64,000 nt of DNA from Saturnia japonica (lineage: Eukaryota; Arthropoda; Insecta; Lepidoptera; Saturniidae): assembly GCA_033032175.1 (NCBI GenBank), contig CM065323.1, positions 14,694,001-14,758,000 of the forward strand. Reading direction: 5' to 3'. Below the pieces are notes generated by a model. The model had not been told where the DNA came from. It saw only the letters and a list, made by a program, of their open reading frames with translations, and ran no database searches. The first letter of the stretch is position 1. Every line of letters begins with the position of its first letter. The position numbers and the translations under genes were made by a program. Positions 19,394-31,262 of this stretch are shown here, in pieces.

Positions 19394-21711
19394 ATGTATA
19401 AACGTGAGCATTTTCCCATCATACCATTCGATGGTAAAAATTTCAACACGTCGGTATTTCGATTGAAAAGTATTTTAAAAGAGAATGAAATTCACGAAGC
19501 TATCGAGGATGAAAAATATGCATGTAAATATGAAAATAAAAAAGGTGAGGCAAGGGCACAGGCACTCATCATCGCTGCCGTGTCCGACACCCATCTTGAT
19601 TACGTAAAAAAAGGTTCAGCGTATGAGATGATAAAAACGTTAGAACTAAATTTTAAAGCAAAAGGCGTACGCTCAAAGTTATTTTTAAGAAGAAATTTAG
19701 CGAATTTAAAATATAATTAAAATTCGTCTTTGTTGGAACATATATTAAAATTAGAGGTGATATTTACGGATTTAAAGGAAGCAGAGTCGCAATTAAATGA
19801 GGATGAAAAGTCAACTATCTTTTACTATCGATGCCGGAAAGCTATGAAGGAATTGTTACAGCACTGGAGACTGTTGAAAATTTGCAGTATGATTTTGTGA
19901 AAAAAAGACTGATGGGTGAAGAAGAAAAGAAGAAAAAGAATGTTAGTTCAGCACAGTATAACATCAATAATGCATTTCTATTTTATACTTGTGGTAAGCC
20001 CGGACACAAAAAGTTTCAATGTCGGGAGAAGAGTCAAGATTACAACAAACAAGGACGTGACATAAACTCAGTTCGGCGTGGGTGTCAAAGAGGAGGTGAA
20101 TACTACGGTCAAAGAGAGCAGCGCGGAGCTTACATAGGGCAAAGACGGGGCGATTATCATGGACAAGGACGCGGCGTGTATCAAGGACATGGTCGTAGCA
20201 CATATCAAGGACAAGCTCGAGGAACATACCGAGAACAACGAAGATTCGAAAGACAGCGTGGAGGCTACAACCAAGAAAGAGATCATCAAGTTTTTAATAT
20301 AGATGGGAGTGATTGTTTTATGTGTGAAGATGTAGCTAACAATTGTGAACAAAAAATGGACAGTTTGTTGTGGTGTGTAGACTCTGGATGCTCTGATCAT
20401 TTAGTAAACACGAAAAATTATTTTACAGACTATATAGAGCTTAAGCAACCTAAATATATTGCAGCTGCTAAAAATGGTGTAACTTTATTAGCGATAGGTA
20501 TTGGAAATATACAGGTAATAGGTTATGTAGGTAGAAAAGCATATCCATGTACTATTAAAAATGTATATTTTGTTCCCGAATTAAGGAAAAATTTAAAATC
20601 CGTATCTAAAATTAATTTAAGTGGATATAAAGCGACATTCACACAAGGTAAGGTTAGAATTTATAATAGATATGATAACATGATAATGATAGGCAACTTA
20701 GAAGGTAATTTGTATACTATTAAGACAAGAATAAACCAACAAAATTGCAACTATGTAAACAAAGAATTTAATGAGAAATCTAATTTTTGGCATAGAAGGT
20801 TTGGTCATTTAGGAATGCATAATATTAATCGGCTGGTAAAAACAGATATGGTAAATGGTTTAAATGACTTAAGAAATAGTAATATAGAAAATACATTATG
20901 TGAACTATGTCTGCTAGGTAAAATGATAGGACAACCGTATAACAATATAGGATATAGAGCTAAACAGCCACTTGAAATAGTACACACGGATGTATGTGGA
21001 CCTATATCTCCAACCAGTAGAGACGGTTATAAATATTTCTTGACTTTTATCGATGATTATACTCAATTTGTAATTGTATACCTTATTAAACAAAAATCTG
21101 AAGTATTTGAAAATTTTCAAAATTATTTTAATTATGTCACAAAACATTTTAACACAAATCTGCTAAAACTGCGTTCAGATAACGGCGGGGAATACGTCGC
21201 TAATGATTTTCAATATTTTTGTGCACAAGAAGGAATATCACTACAATATACAGTACCTTATAATCCGCAAATGAATGGAGTTGCGGAAAGAATGAATCGC
21301 ACACTTATGGAGAAGGCGAGAACAATCCTGTTGGAATCGAAGTTAGAAAAAGAGTTTTGGGCTGATGCTGTTTTATATTCAGCTTATGTAACAAATAGAA
21401 GTCCATCAGCAGGGAGAGAGTTAACGGCAAGTGAATTATGGACAGGCAGAAAGCCTGATGTGTCAAACATGCGCGTTTTTGATTGTGTCGCATATAACCA
21501 TGTACCTAGGGAATTGAGACAGAAATTGGATAACACGGGAAAGAAAATGATCATGATTGGATATAGTAGATCGGGATATAAATTATTTGACCTGGAAACA
21601 AGTAAAGTAGTACATGCAAGAAATGTTATATTTGATGAAAGGTATAATGAAAATATATACTTACCATACTTTACATGTAGAAAACAAAGAAAAAGGAAGT
21701 CAAAAAGTTGA
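19394..21711 (+). pseudogene. Copia 1 Gag-protease-integrase
   Basis: Gag starts at 19394 (MYKREHFPIIPFDGKNFNTS, the UBN2-like copia Gag pattern). It stops at 19720 and resumes in another frame at about 19831. The nucleocapsid reads FYTCGKPGHKKFQC, with the first zinc-binding Cys changed to Phe. An R/G/Q-rich tract follows (about 20050-20280). The protease has WCVDSGCSDHLVN near 20370. The GAG-pre-integrase zinc region reads FWHRRFGHLG...CELCLLGK. The integrase core has all three acidic residues, in HTDVCGP, LRSDNGGEY and NGVAERMNRT. The frame ends at 21711 after a frameshift near 21680 that separates it from RT. Functionally dead, but domains are well preserved. Confidence 0.85.
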
Positions 21712-22984
21712 ACAAAAGATATTTGAAGAAGCAAGACAAGAAAGGAAAGAAGAGCAAAAGGATATAATGACAAGCGATACTAAAGATATACCTACAAAGA
21801 AAATAAATATACAGGTGGATGAAGTTATACAAAGTAAAGATGAACAAGAAGGAAGAGGGAAAAGAAAAATACAGAAACCGAAATGGCATGAAGAATATAC
21901 TATGGATTTAAGTAATGACAGTGATGAAGTTTTGTATGCATTGATGACAAGCCAGGAAGATATTCCATCATGTTCTGAGGAAATAGAATATAGAAAAGAA
22001 TGGAAAAATGCAATAAAAGAAGAGTTTAAAGTATTAGTTGAAAGTGAAACATGGAAAGTGGTATCTAAACCAGAGAAAGAAAAATTATTAGATAGTAAAT
22101 GGGTTTTTACAAGAAAATGTATAGGACAGAAAGAAATATGTAAAGCAAGACTTGTAGTAAAGGGATATCAACAAAAGGAACAGTTAGAAGGTATATACTC
22201 ACCAGTATTAAAGTTACAAACTCTAAGAATAATGTTGTCAATTGCAGCATGTCGAGATTATCAAATAGATCAAATGGATGTAAAGGGTGCGTTTCTATAT
22301 GGTGATATAAAAGAAAATGTATATCTTAAACCACCAGGACTAAAATTACCGGAGGGAAGAGTATTAAAGTTAACCAAATCATTATACGGGTTAAAGAAAT
22401 CACCAAAATATTGGTATGAAAAATTCAATAGCACAATTACCGAATATGGATTCAAGAGATCAGAAAACGATTATTGTTTATATAGCATGAATAATACCTA
22501 TTTATTAATCTATGTAGATGATATTTTAATAATTAATGATGATATAATAAAAATAAACAAAATTAAAGAATTTTTATCACAACGATTTAGAATGAAAGAC
22601 ATGGGACATGATGAATTATTGTACCTAGGAATATAAATTAGTAGGCAGAAGAATAAGATTGTAATTAACCAAACAAAACATTTAAAAACGGTTCTTAAAA
22701 AATATCAGATGTTAGAATGTAAAGGTTGTGCAACACCTATGGATGTAAATTTTAAATTTGATTATACTGAACTAGATTTATTATATGAGCAGAAATGTAG
22801 ATCACTAACTGGGTCATTGATGTATGCCGCTGTAGGGACTAGGCCAGATATATGTAATGCTGTATGTTATTTGAGTAGATATCAATCTAAACCTAACGAA
22901 GCTTTGTGGAAGGCATTAAAAAAAATTTTAAGATATGTAAAAGAAACTCTCTGTAAGAGTTTCACATTATCTATACTAGCCTGA
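21614..22984 (+). pseudogene. Copia 1 reverse transcriptase, 3' truncated
   Basis: From about 21690 the frame encodes a K/E-rich linker, then the copia RT: WKVVSKPEKEKLLDSKWVF, KARLVVKGYQQ, QMDVKGAFLYGD, KSLYGLKKSPKYWYEKF and catalytic YVDDILIIN near 22515. A TAA at 22634-22636 interrupts it, and the frame continues with GTRPDICNAVCYLSRYQ. It stops at 22984, before most of RNase H, where LINE sequence begins. The 3' end and 3' LTR of this copia element are missing. Confidence 0.85.
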
Positions 22985-23690
22985 ATATTTTGACTTACAG
23001 TAAGCAGTTCAGTGGGTTGAGCAAGTATGCGTTTTGTGTTTGTGATTGTTTTGATAACATTCCAGGTGGCTTTTGGATTATTTTTAGCCTTAGTAAATTC
23101 ATTTCTTTCATATATTCATATATTTGATAGGCCTCGTGGCGCAGTGGTAGTAAACGCTACTATTGAGCCGAGAGGTCGCGGGTTCGATCCCCGCCCATGA
23201 CTGACTTTGTGTGATGAGCATAAATGTCAGTTGTGTGTGTCTGGGTGTTAAATATATATATATATGTATGTATATCAGCTGTTTAGTTACCATATTACAA
23301 GCTTTGCTTAGTTTGGAATTAAATGGCCGTGTGTGAAATTCTGTCCTCATATTTATTTATTTGTTATTTATTAAGTTTTCAGGTTTTTAAGAAGAGTAGA
23401 ACAGAAGTTACGATACCGTGTGTAAGTGATTTTTAATATATTATTATTTGGGCATTTTCTTCACGATTTTTAATACATCTTAAAAGTCCAGGCGTTATCC
23501 ATGGCTTAATGATCCTATTTTTACGTGAGATTTTTTTAATACATGTGTGTTTCTCAATAATTACCGAAATATTAGTTACTAAGTATTCGGCTGCAAGATT
23601 TGCATCTTTAATTGTGTAATACATAGACATAGATATAATAAATAAATAGACAGTATTGAATCTATTCAAAAAAAATTGTAAAATTTTTAT
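22950..23690 (-). pseudogene. LINE ORF2 fragment (minus), split by a SINE
   Basis: Minus-strand frames read KISRKNRIIKPWITPGLLRC (about 23520) and, left of the SINE, EFTKAKNNPKATWNVIKTIT (about 23055-23110). Both correspond to the linker between endonuclease and reverse transcriptase; the matching segment of LINE copy 2 reads RRNIPLKPWITPGVIKSLRR and GNIKGTWNVIKEV. No RT motif is present. A short inverted repeat, GAAACTCT/AGAGTTTC, lies at the junction with copia 1 (about 22940-22962). Confidence 0.65.
23128..23365 (+). mobile_element. tRNA-derived SINE
   Basis: The head carries a pol III A box (GTGGCGCAGTGGTAGT near 23137) and B box (GGTTCGATCCC near 23181), with tRNA-like spacing of about 45 bases. 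A tRNA-unrelated body follows, with TGTGTGTGTCTGGGTG and a short TA run, then an AT-rich end near 23345-23365. It interrupts the minus-strand LINE fragment. It is not a functional tRNA, since the 3' half of the cloverleaf and acceptor pairing are absent. Confidence 0.75.
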
Positions 23691-23694
23691 GCTA

Positions 23695-24094
23695 TAAAGA
23701 TTTTAAAGAATTTACGAACTATGGTGAACTATGTAAGTACTTTCGCCTAGACTCTTTAGAAGTGCGGCGTCGACAACATGAAATGATTTTATTGCACTCT
23801 ATACTATCGGGCTATTTTGATTGTCCCGATCTTTTGGGTTCTGTATTACTGCGAGTACCAAAATACTGTACACGTAAATCACCGTTGTTTGCTGTCTCAT
23901 GTGCTAAATCTAACTATGCTCAAAATTCAATACTGTGTCGCATTGCCCGATCATATAATGAAGTATATGATACGGTAGACATATTTCGATATTCACGGAA
24001 TACATTTAAAAGTGAAATAATAAAATTACAACGCGGAATTATACAATTATTGTACAAATTTTACCTTCGTAGGGACTCACAGAACACTAACTAA
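23695..24094 (+). pseudogene. LINE ORF2 C-terminal tail
   Basis: The frame includes RRQHEMILLHSILSGYFDCP, LLRVPKYCTRKSPLF and YAQNSILCRIARSYNEVYD. These match in order the last 90 residues of LINE copy 1 (CPELLSKLYLRVPSKHTRN, YAQNSTLYRCTTQYNKLFND). It is a 5'-truncated copy of a related CR1-type LINE. Confidence 0.75.
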
Positions 24095-24628
24095 AACACT
24101 ACACTTTACTTTCACTTTTATAATTTCGTACTATACAGTTAATTGAGAAGGATAGAATCTAATCTTTGAAAACAACAACATTACGTACTATCGGTCGGAG
24201 CCATACATTATCAAGAAAGGCTACCGTGAGCGCGATCTAAATCGACCGTAGCGCAATCTATTACATACAATATAAAACTCGGACATTCCGCCCACCAAGG
24301 ACTAGTCCTTTCAAAATTAGACATCAAATCATTAAACCTTTAAAAAAAAAACTAAAATAATTCTAACCACCGACCGACATAATCATACATAAATATTGCC
24401 TCTATACAAAATGTTAGTACTTAAAACAGAAGTATATCAAACGTTTTAACTTTAAATCTCAAATTTAAACTTAGATTCATGGCAATGCCGCCCACCCTGA
24501 CGATATACAATCAAATATAATGCAATACAATTACACACATCAAAAAAGTCTAAGCAACACGCGTGATATTACAAATTTTTCCACTTATATTAATTAATTT
24601 CTAAATATTTACTCAAACAAAGTGCGTA
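24095..24628. other. Spacer; possible LTR scrap on the minus strand
   Basis: No gene. On the minus strand two similar phrases, GGTGGGCGGAATGTCCGAG (about 24277-24295) and GGGTGGGCGGCATTGCC (about 24482-24500), look like polypurine tract or LTR edges. I cannot pair them with an element. Confidence 0.3.
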
Positions 24629-25932
24629 GGTAAGTAAACTTTTTTGTTATTGATGACATACTGGCTGGTTGTATAAAAAAAAATTTGATTATGTTTTGTT
24701 TTTTCATAAAATTCAAATGACTGCGAATTTGTTTGAATTTAAGTGCGTTTTAATTGCTACGTTTAGTCTTGATTTTATACTTTTACCAACCATTTAAATA
24801 AAGTTAGCGACAAAATTGAATTGTTAAATATTCTTTACGTCATGAAGCGACGTCATTTGATGGCAGATTGCAAAGAGCTGTAGGGATATTGCAAGCGGGA
24901 AGTAATCAATCTCAGGTATCTCGACATTTTGGCATTCATAGAAGTGTTATTTGTCGTCTTTGGCAGCGCTACAATAATACAGGAGAATTCGCTGAACAAC
25001 ATACAGGCCGTAAAAGGAGTACAACCACTCGGCAAGACCGGTACATACAACTGACTGCAAGACGCCAGCCGATGTTAACCGCTCGAGAGATAAGTTTGAG
25101 GCTACAAATTTCAAGTGGTGTTGATGTAAGTCCTCAAACTGTGCGAAATCGACTGCATGAGTACGGCCTACGAGCTCGACGCCCAATCAGGTGCCGACCG
25201 ATACGTCACGGGAATCGCGCTCGTCGATATGAATGGTGTAGAGAACGCATAACATGGACCCAGGAAAAATGGGATAAAATTATGTTTTCCGATGAGTCGC
25301 GATTCGGGTTTAAGCCTGATACAAGAAGGGTGCGAGTGTATCGTCGGCCCGGAAATACTGAAAGGCTCAGGTGCGTTCAGGAAGTTCATCCATACAGCGG
25401 CTCAACAGTTATGTTATGGGCGGGTATTATGAAGAACAGGCGAACTGAGCTCGTTTTTGTAAATGGAAACATGAACGCTGAAAATTACATTTAGGATATT
25501 CTCAGACCTTATGTCTACCCATTTGCACAAACCTTTGGCTCCGATTTTAGGTTAATGCATGACAATGCGCGTTCACATACAGCTCGGCGAACCAGTGAAT
25601 ACTTTGCAACGGAGAACATCCGGGTATTGCCCTGGCCTGCACAATCGCCAGATCTCAACCCTATCGAGCACGCATGGGACATGCTCCAGAGACGTGTTTT
25701 GAAGGACTTGGACGGAGCGACAACAACCCAACAGCTGAAGGATTTGCTACAATTCCATTGGGAGCGAATACCGCAAGATGACATAAACAGTCTCATTAAT
25801 TCAATGAATAATCGTTGCCGACAAGTTCTGAATAGCAGAGGAGCCCATACTTTGTATTAAATTGTTCTATTCTTTCACAATAAATACGTTTTCTTTAGAA
25901 ATTTCATTTTGTAAGAAAAAAGTTTAGTTTCT
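24629..25932 (+). mobile_element. Tc1-like DNA transposon (DD34E)
   Basis: The element spans 1304 bp between TA dinucleotides at 24627-24628 and 25933-25934. The left end is GGTAAGTAAACTTTTTTG; the right end reverse-complemented is AGAAACTAAACTTTTTTC, sharing TAAACTTTTTT. The length suits Tc1. The TIR match is imperfect, so the exact ends are probable, not certain. Confidence 0.6.
24868..25860 (+). pseudogene. Tc1 transposase with a single stop codon
   Basis: The transposase excises and reinserts the element at TA sites. The N-terminus has a paired-type helix-turn-helix (ILQAGSNQSQVSRHFGIHRS, then a second HTH with TAREISLRLQ). A GRKR motif lies between the two. The catalytic triad is complete: IMFSDESRF, RLMHDNARSH and SPDLNPIEHAWD, with 34 residues between the second Asp and the Glu. 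One TAG at 25492-25494 interrupts the frame after ENYI; otherwise it reads through to 25860, about 330 residues, the full family length. The frame extends slightly upstream of 24868 (MKRRHLMADCKEL at about 24841). Confidence 0.9.
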
Positions 25933-25934
25933 TA

Positions 25935-26038
25935 TGTATCTTAGTTTCTATAGTATATTCTAATATTGTTCATTTCTGTTATTAAAAGAACTTATAAAGA
26001 CAACAGCTGTTATTTTTGTTGAGTAGATACTCCTTTAT
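25935..26038. other. Short spacer before copia 2
   Basis: No feature recognised. AT-rich. Confidence 0.5.
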
Positions 26039-26221
26039 AATAAATTTGTACCTTCCATGTTTTAAATTTGGTACGTGACACACGTTTCTCTTTTGTTGTG
26101 TAAAAAGCTTTACTACCATATATATATATATATGTTTTTTCCTGTTCTTTACTTATATATGCTGGTTTTATTCGTTACTACAAATAACTTCCACTGCGCT
26201 ACCGGCCCATAATCTGCTACA
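26039..26221 (+). repeat. 5' LTR of copia 2
   Basis: Shares the full sequence of 34517-34696 from AAATTTGTACCTTCCATG to CATAATCTGCTACA, with small differences in the TA run. The first three bases are altered. Confidence 0.8.
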
Positions 26222-26223
26222 AT

Positions 26224-26232
26224 GGTTATGGG
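26224..26232 (+). promoter_or_regulatory. Copia 2 primer site, internal initiator-Met tRNA type
   Basis: GGTTATGGG starts two bases after the LTR. It complements CCCATAACC of the initiator tRNA-Met anticodon region. In Drosophila copia a half-molecule of this tRNA primes from the same sequence (established knowledge). Confidence 0.65.
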
Positions 26233-26344
26233 AATAGTATATAAATAAAATCGGTGGATAACGAAAGAAGAGTTATCATGTGTGATCGTCGAATAAAAGT
26301 GCAAAGAGATTAATTGTAAGTGGAGCAGCGAAAAGGGCGGCACC

Positions 26345-27060
26345 ATAACTACAGTGAGGATCGAGGTTCTTGGTAGGAATAACTATGATTCCTGGAAGGT
26401 ACACGCACAGGCGATTTTAATAAAGAACGATTTATGGGAATACGTAGATGGTAGTAAACCAAAGCCAGTTGAATTACCAGAGGCGGCTTTATGGGAGTCA
26501 CAAGACTCAAAAGCGAAGGCAGAGCTACTTTTAGCGAGATGTTTGGTTGAAACTTGAGTCGGTATATGCTTCGAAAGGACCAGCTAGGAAGGCTAGCTTA
26601 CTGAAGCAGCTCATATTATGTAAAATGAGCGAAGGTGATGATATTCACGAACACTTGGCCAAGTTCTTTGACGCTAAATGCAAGTTACACGAGATGGACG
26701 TAGAAATTCACAATGATTTAGCATCGATAATGCTATTGTTTAGCTTGCCATCAAGTTTCGAGAATTTCAGGTGTGCAATTGAGTCTAGAGATTCATTTCC
26801 GGACCCGGAGATATTAAAAATTAAAATTCTTGAAGAAAGCAATGCTAGGAGATCGAGTAGCGATAATACTTTCAATGTTTTGAAGAGAAATAAGAAGAAA
26901 TTTTGGATCAAATTCTGTACAGTCTGTCGATAAAATGTCTAAGTTTGTTTACAAATGTTTTAAATGTCAAAAAAAAGGACACAAAGCTTCGGAATGTAAT
27001 AAACTAAAACAGAAGGATTTGGTAAAATATGTATCAGAAAATAAAATTAACAACAGAAAA
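26345..27060 (+). pseudogene. gag: Copia 2 Gag
   Basis: The frame opens at about 26354 (RIEVLGRNNYDSWKVHAQ, copia Gag N-terminal domain) and stops at 26557. It resumes from 26547 with KLESVYASKGPARKASLLKQ and a long conserved run to 26933. A CCHC knuckle, CFKCQKKGHKASEC, follows at about 26960-26995 in another frame. A short piece between LVET and KLESVYAS is missing. At least two frameshifts occur. Confidence 0.8.
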
Positions 27061-27109
27061 GGTCGATACTAGTTTTGTAACATTTAATTGTATTTCAGGT
27101 GATTGTCAC

Positions 27110-27506
27110 TTTGAAAACTGCGAGAATGGAAACTAGATTATCGATAGCGGTTGTACGAGTCATTTATGTAACGATAAGACCTATTTTGGAAAAACTTTAC
27201 AGCCTTCTGACGGTAAAGTGACTCTGGCTACTAATCAGAGTGGTCTAGTACAAGGTAAAGGTACAGTAAGATTGTCTGCATATAATACTAACTTCAAAAG
27301 TGTAGTTGAACTACCTAACACGTTATATGTTCCTGATTTGCGAACTAACTTGATTTCAGTTGCAAAAATTACCGATAAGGGGTTTCATGTTACGTTTAGG
27401 GATGATAGGGCTCTAGTGACTGATACTGATGGTAATGTGAAGTTAATCGCATTTCGAAAAGATAATCTTTATTATGTAAAGGAACAGTGTGCTCAAGCTT
27501 CATCGG
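27110..27506 (+). pseudogene. Copia 2 protease, left of the LINE insertion
   Basis: After a TAG at about 27136 the frame gives IIDSGCTSHLCNDKTYF, the copia protease active site, then LYVPDLRTNLISVAKITD. The frame is cut by the LINE target duplication at 27493-27506 and continues into GAG-pre-integrase at 31517. Confidence 0.8.
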
Positions 27507-27589
27507 AGGGGTTCCGATTTGATCGCTATCGCGAACGGACGTGTCGCTCCGTTTGCGCTCTCGACCATCACGTGACCTATTATTGCGAT

Positions 27590-28465
27590 TGTATATTTGA
27601 AATTTTATTTCGAATATATTTTTGTAATATTCGACGTAAACCAACGGGTGTCAAACGTACGCGGTAAACCGCACTTTTCGGTGCGCGTCCTCCGAGTGGT
27701 GATCCGCCGCATTCCAGTGGAGCTCGACCCGTCGGAGGTGTGCTCCTCGCTCAAGGAGCAAAATTATCCTATCCGGGTAGTACACCGGATGTACAGCAAG
27801 GATAAGAGGCCACTACAAATGGTAGTGGCCATACTGGACCTTTCCCGCGAGGGAAAGGCCATATTCCAGCTAGAATCGGTGTGCGGGCTCTCCGGAATAA
27901 ACTTGGAGTCCCCATACAAAAATCACCAGCCTGCGCAGTGCCATAACTGCCAGCTGTACAGGCACACTGCCCGTAATTGCCACTCTCGTCCGCGGTGCGT
28001 AAAGTGCCGAGAGGACCATCCCACCAGGGAGTCCCCCCGGGCGGCGCCCCTCGCCTCAGCCATCAAAGCGCAACCCCTGCTGGCGCCAGGGGAATTTCCC
28101 GCGCTGCCGGTCCCGCGCCAGTTCCCGGCCGCCGCCGGCCCTTCCGCACCCCACGTGCAACCGCAACCCGTGCGTTCGTCGCAGAACGCATCTGGCCCCC
28201 GTTGCCCCAATCCACAGCCCCTTATGGCTATGGATATTCCCGCGCTCCTGCGCCCCGCGCGCCGTCTAACGTCGTCGTTAATAGTAACGACTTAATGATA
28301 TTGCTCATTCGCGAGCACGATATCCGCGAGGTCATCGAGTATAATGACCATTTGGAGCGCTTCGGTCTCATCAAGACCGTCTGCGCTTTCACCCGCCTCG
28401 TAGAGACACTACAACGTCTCGACTGCGAGGCGAATAATAACAACTTAGGGCCTTTCAATGGCTAA
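27590..28465 (+). pseudogene. Jockey LINE ORF1 (PRE_C2HC and zinc knuckles)
   Basis: The N-terminal half has FSVRVLRVVIRRIPVELDPS, EQNYPIRVVHRMYSKDKRPL and CHNCQLYRHTARNCHSRPRC, that is, the PRE_C2HC region plus a CCHC knuckle and a second CVKCREDHPT. This is a nucleic-acid-binding Gag-like protein of the jockey type. The frame shifts near 28020-28060 into a P/A-rich linker, and the C-terminal frame reaches a TAA at 28463-28465. No upstream ATG in the first frame is clearly the start, and its first residues overlap the 5' untranslated region. Confidence 0.75.
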
Positions 28466-31262
28466 GTTTAAGCCGAAAGCGTTAAATCTTTCGTTTTTTA
28501 ACGCGCGGAACCTACTTCCGCAGCGTGATCTCGTCGCGACCTTTGTTAAAGATCACCAAGTAGATGTTCTTTTAGTGCAGGAGACGCTCTTAAAGCGTGG
28601 TAAACGTAATCCAAAAATCGCGAATTACAATATTGTAAGAAATGACCGGGCTGGCCGCGGAGGCGGCACTCTCATTTATTACAAACGATCGTTATATTGT
28701 ACGCCGGTAGATCCTCCGATACTTACCAATATGGAAGTATCCGTGTGTAGACTAGGAATGACCGACCACCCGTCCATAACGTTAGTTTCTGTTTATCTCT
28801 CGCCGGCGAAACAGCCTCTCAGGTCTGACCTAGAGAAGCTACTTTCGGTCGGTGAATCGGTCATTATAGCGGGTGACCTCAATAGTGGACACACTTCATT
28901 GAACAATTGGAGAGACTCCGAGAACGGGGTTAAACTCGAAAGGTTAATGAACGTGCTAAACTGTGACGTCATAGCGCCTCCCACTCCCACCCATTTTCAA
29001 AACAACTGTATGCCGACAGTGCTTGATATAGCTCTTATTAAAGGTATCACGCTTCGGTTACGACTCATTCGGGTCGTACACGAGCTCGACTCCGACCACC
29101 GTCCGGTCATAATGCAGCTAGGTCAACCAGACGACTCTAGCCCTCCTTCGGTCCAAGTGGTTGACTATGCTAAGCTAAAACATTATCTTGCGGAAAGGCC
29201 GTCCTCGTCCAGCTTAGATAGGATTCCGGACGTATTGGGGTCCGTTGCGGATGTAGATCTCGCGATCGATTCCCTGGTCGACCACCTGCAGGTCGGCATC
29301 GGAGAGGCCTCGAGAGAGGTCGAAGAGGCGAGCGATCGCCGCTTTGTACTCCCTGCCGACGTGCGGGCGCTGTTGACGGAAAAGAACGCGGCGACTCGTG
29401 CGCACGACCACTATCCGACCGAGGAAAACCGCGCACGTTTACGCGCACTTCAGAGAGCGGTTAGAGCCTGCATATTAGAATTCAGAAGTCACAGATGGGA
29501 CGCCCTTCTCAAGGGGCTAAGGCCGTCGCATCTGGCCTACTGGAAAATAGCTCACAGCCTCAAAATAGAGGCCTCTTCTCTTATCTAGGCCTCGAGAGGG
29601 GCCCCGGTATATCACCCGCTTTCGATAGCAGCGACAAGGCGGAGTGCCTCGCCACTTGTTTGGAGAGCCAGTGCTCTCCGAACAGTGTCGATGCAAATAC
29701 CGACCGGGTCGAGGGTATCGATGGATGCGTGCGGGAGCTGGACAAGCTCCCCGCGACAGACTCCCTGTCCCCAGTCACGTCTGAGGAGGTTCTTTCCATA
29801 ATAAAAAGCCTTAAGCTTAGAAAAGCACCAGGTCCCGACGGGATCAGGAATGAAGTACTTAGGCTTTTTCCCGATCGCCTCATAGCTCTTTTGGTCTGCA
29901 TCTTCAATGTAGCCATAGCCCACTGCCATTTTCCAGCCGCCTGGAAAAAGGCCATAGTCATAGGTATTCGTAAGCCCGGCAAGAGCGCGTCGCTTCCCGA
30001 CAGCTACTGCCCGATCAGTCTCCTAAATACGTTAGGGAAAATTTACGAGCGGATCCTTCTGAACCGGCTCAAGTCAGTAATAGAGGAGAAAGGCCTCTAA
30101 CCGCCTGAGCAAATCGGTTTCCGTGCTAGACATTCTTGCACTCATCAAGTGCACCGCCTCACGGAGCACGTTACATCTAATTTTGCAGAATTGTATAAAC
30201 CTCGCCGTACACTTGCGGTCTTTTTCGACGTGGCCAAGGCCTTTGATAAGGTCTGGCACGAGGGATTGATCTACAAGTTGTACCGCTTTGAAGTCCCCGA
30301 TAGATTAATTAAAATAATTCGCGATTATCTTAAAGATCGCACCTTTCGCTATAGAGTGGAAGGTGAATTGTCCACGTCCCGTCCAATACGCTCAGGCGTT
30401 CCCCAAGGTTCGATCCTGGCTCCTAGCCTATTTAACCTGTACGGCAGTGACCTACCTCGACTCCCGGAGGTCGAGGTAGGGCTAATACGCTGACGATACA
30501 GTCATATATGCCTCAAATAGGAATAGATCCCACCTCAGACACAAAGTCCAACGCGCCGTGACCACTCTCGGGAAGTGGTTTAACGAATGGCGAATAGCGG
30601 TTAATCCCTCGAAGAGCGCCGCGATGCTCTTCGATGCGGATTCGTCACGGATACCGTGGAAGCTTAAACCTATTAAACTCTACGGTAATCCGATTCCTTT
30701 TGTAAGAGAGACCAAATATCTAGGGGTAACCCTAGATAGTAGGCTCTCTTTTAGACCTCACACCCGTAAGGTTAGGAACAGGGCCGCGTGGGTGCTGGGC
30801 CGGTTGCATCCTCTGTTGTGTTCGGTGAGTAAAATGTCCACGCGACATAAGCTCACGCTCTACAAGATGTGTATTCGACCGATTTTGACATACAGCTGCG
30901 CTGCGTTCGCACATATGTCCGAGTCGAATTTCAGACGGTTACAATCGATACAGAATAGGTTTCTCCATCGTCTCACCGGGGCCCCTTGGTATGTTCGAAG
31001 TGAATATCTCCAAAGAGATATGGAGCTTCCTTCGATACATGCCTACGCCAAACAGCTCTCCCGTTCGTATTTCGACACCGCGTCGAATCACGCGAATCCG
31101 TTGATTAAAGCGGCCGCTACATATGTCCCGGTACCCACGACCATCCGGTGCAAAAATGCGAATAAATACTACACATCCGTCTCTCCAAACAGAGCGTGCC
31201 AGCGTCCACGCCCGCGTAACCACCGTTCTCTCCTATGTGTATGTGTATGCCTATGTGTATAA
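28458..31262 (+). pseudogene. Jockey LINE ORF2 (endonuclease, reverse transcriptase)
   Basis: It starts ATGGCTAAG at 28458, overlapping the ORF1 stop. The endonuclease has LSFFNARNLLPQ, VLLVQETLLK, GGGTLIYYKRS, IIAGDLNSGH and ELDSDHRPVIMQL, the full APE-type set. A frameshift near 29540 leads to the RT: LKLRKAPGPDGIRNEVLR, ISLLNTLGKIYERILLNRL, then a TAA at 30098-30100. EQIGFRARHSCTHQ, VFFDVAKAFDKVWHEG and SGVPQGSILAPSLFN follow. One extra base near 30485 puts the catalytic YADDTVIYA in a different frame. The C-terminal region runs to 31262. Lesions are few for an inactive copy. Confidence 0.85.

Noticed and set aside
23128..23205. Functional tRNA gene
   Set aside because: A and B boxes are present, but the sequence is followed by a SINE body and lacks a paired acceptor stem.
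29581..29982. Long minus-strand frames over the jockey LINE (also 27923-28210, 30939-31223)
   Set aside because: They are shadows in a GC-rich coding region with clear sense-strand RT motifs.
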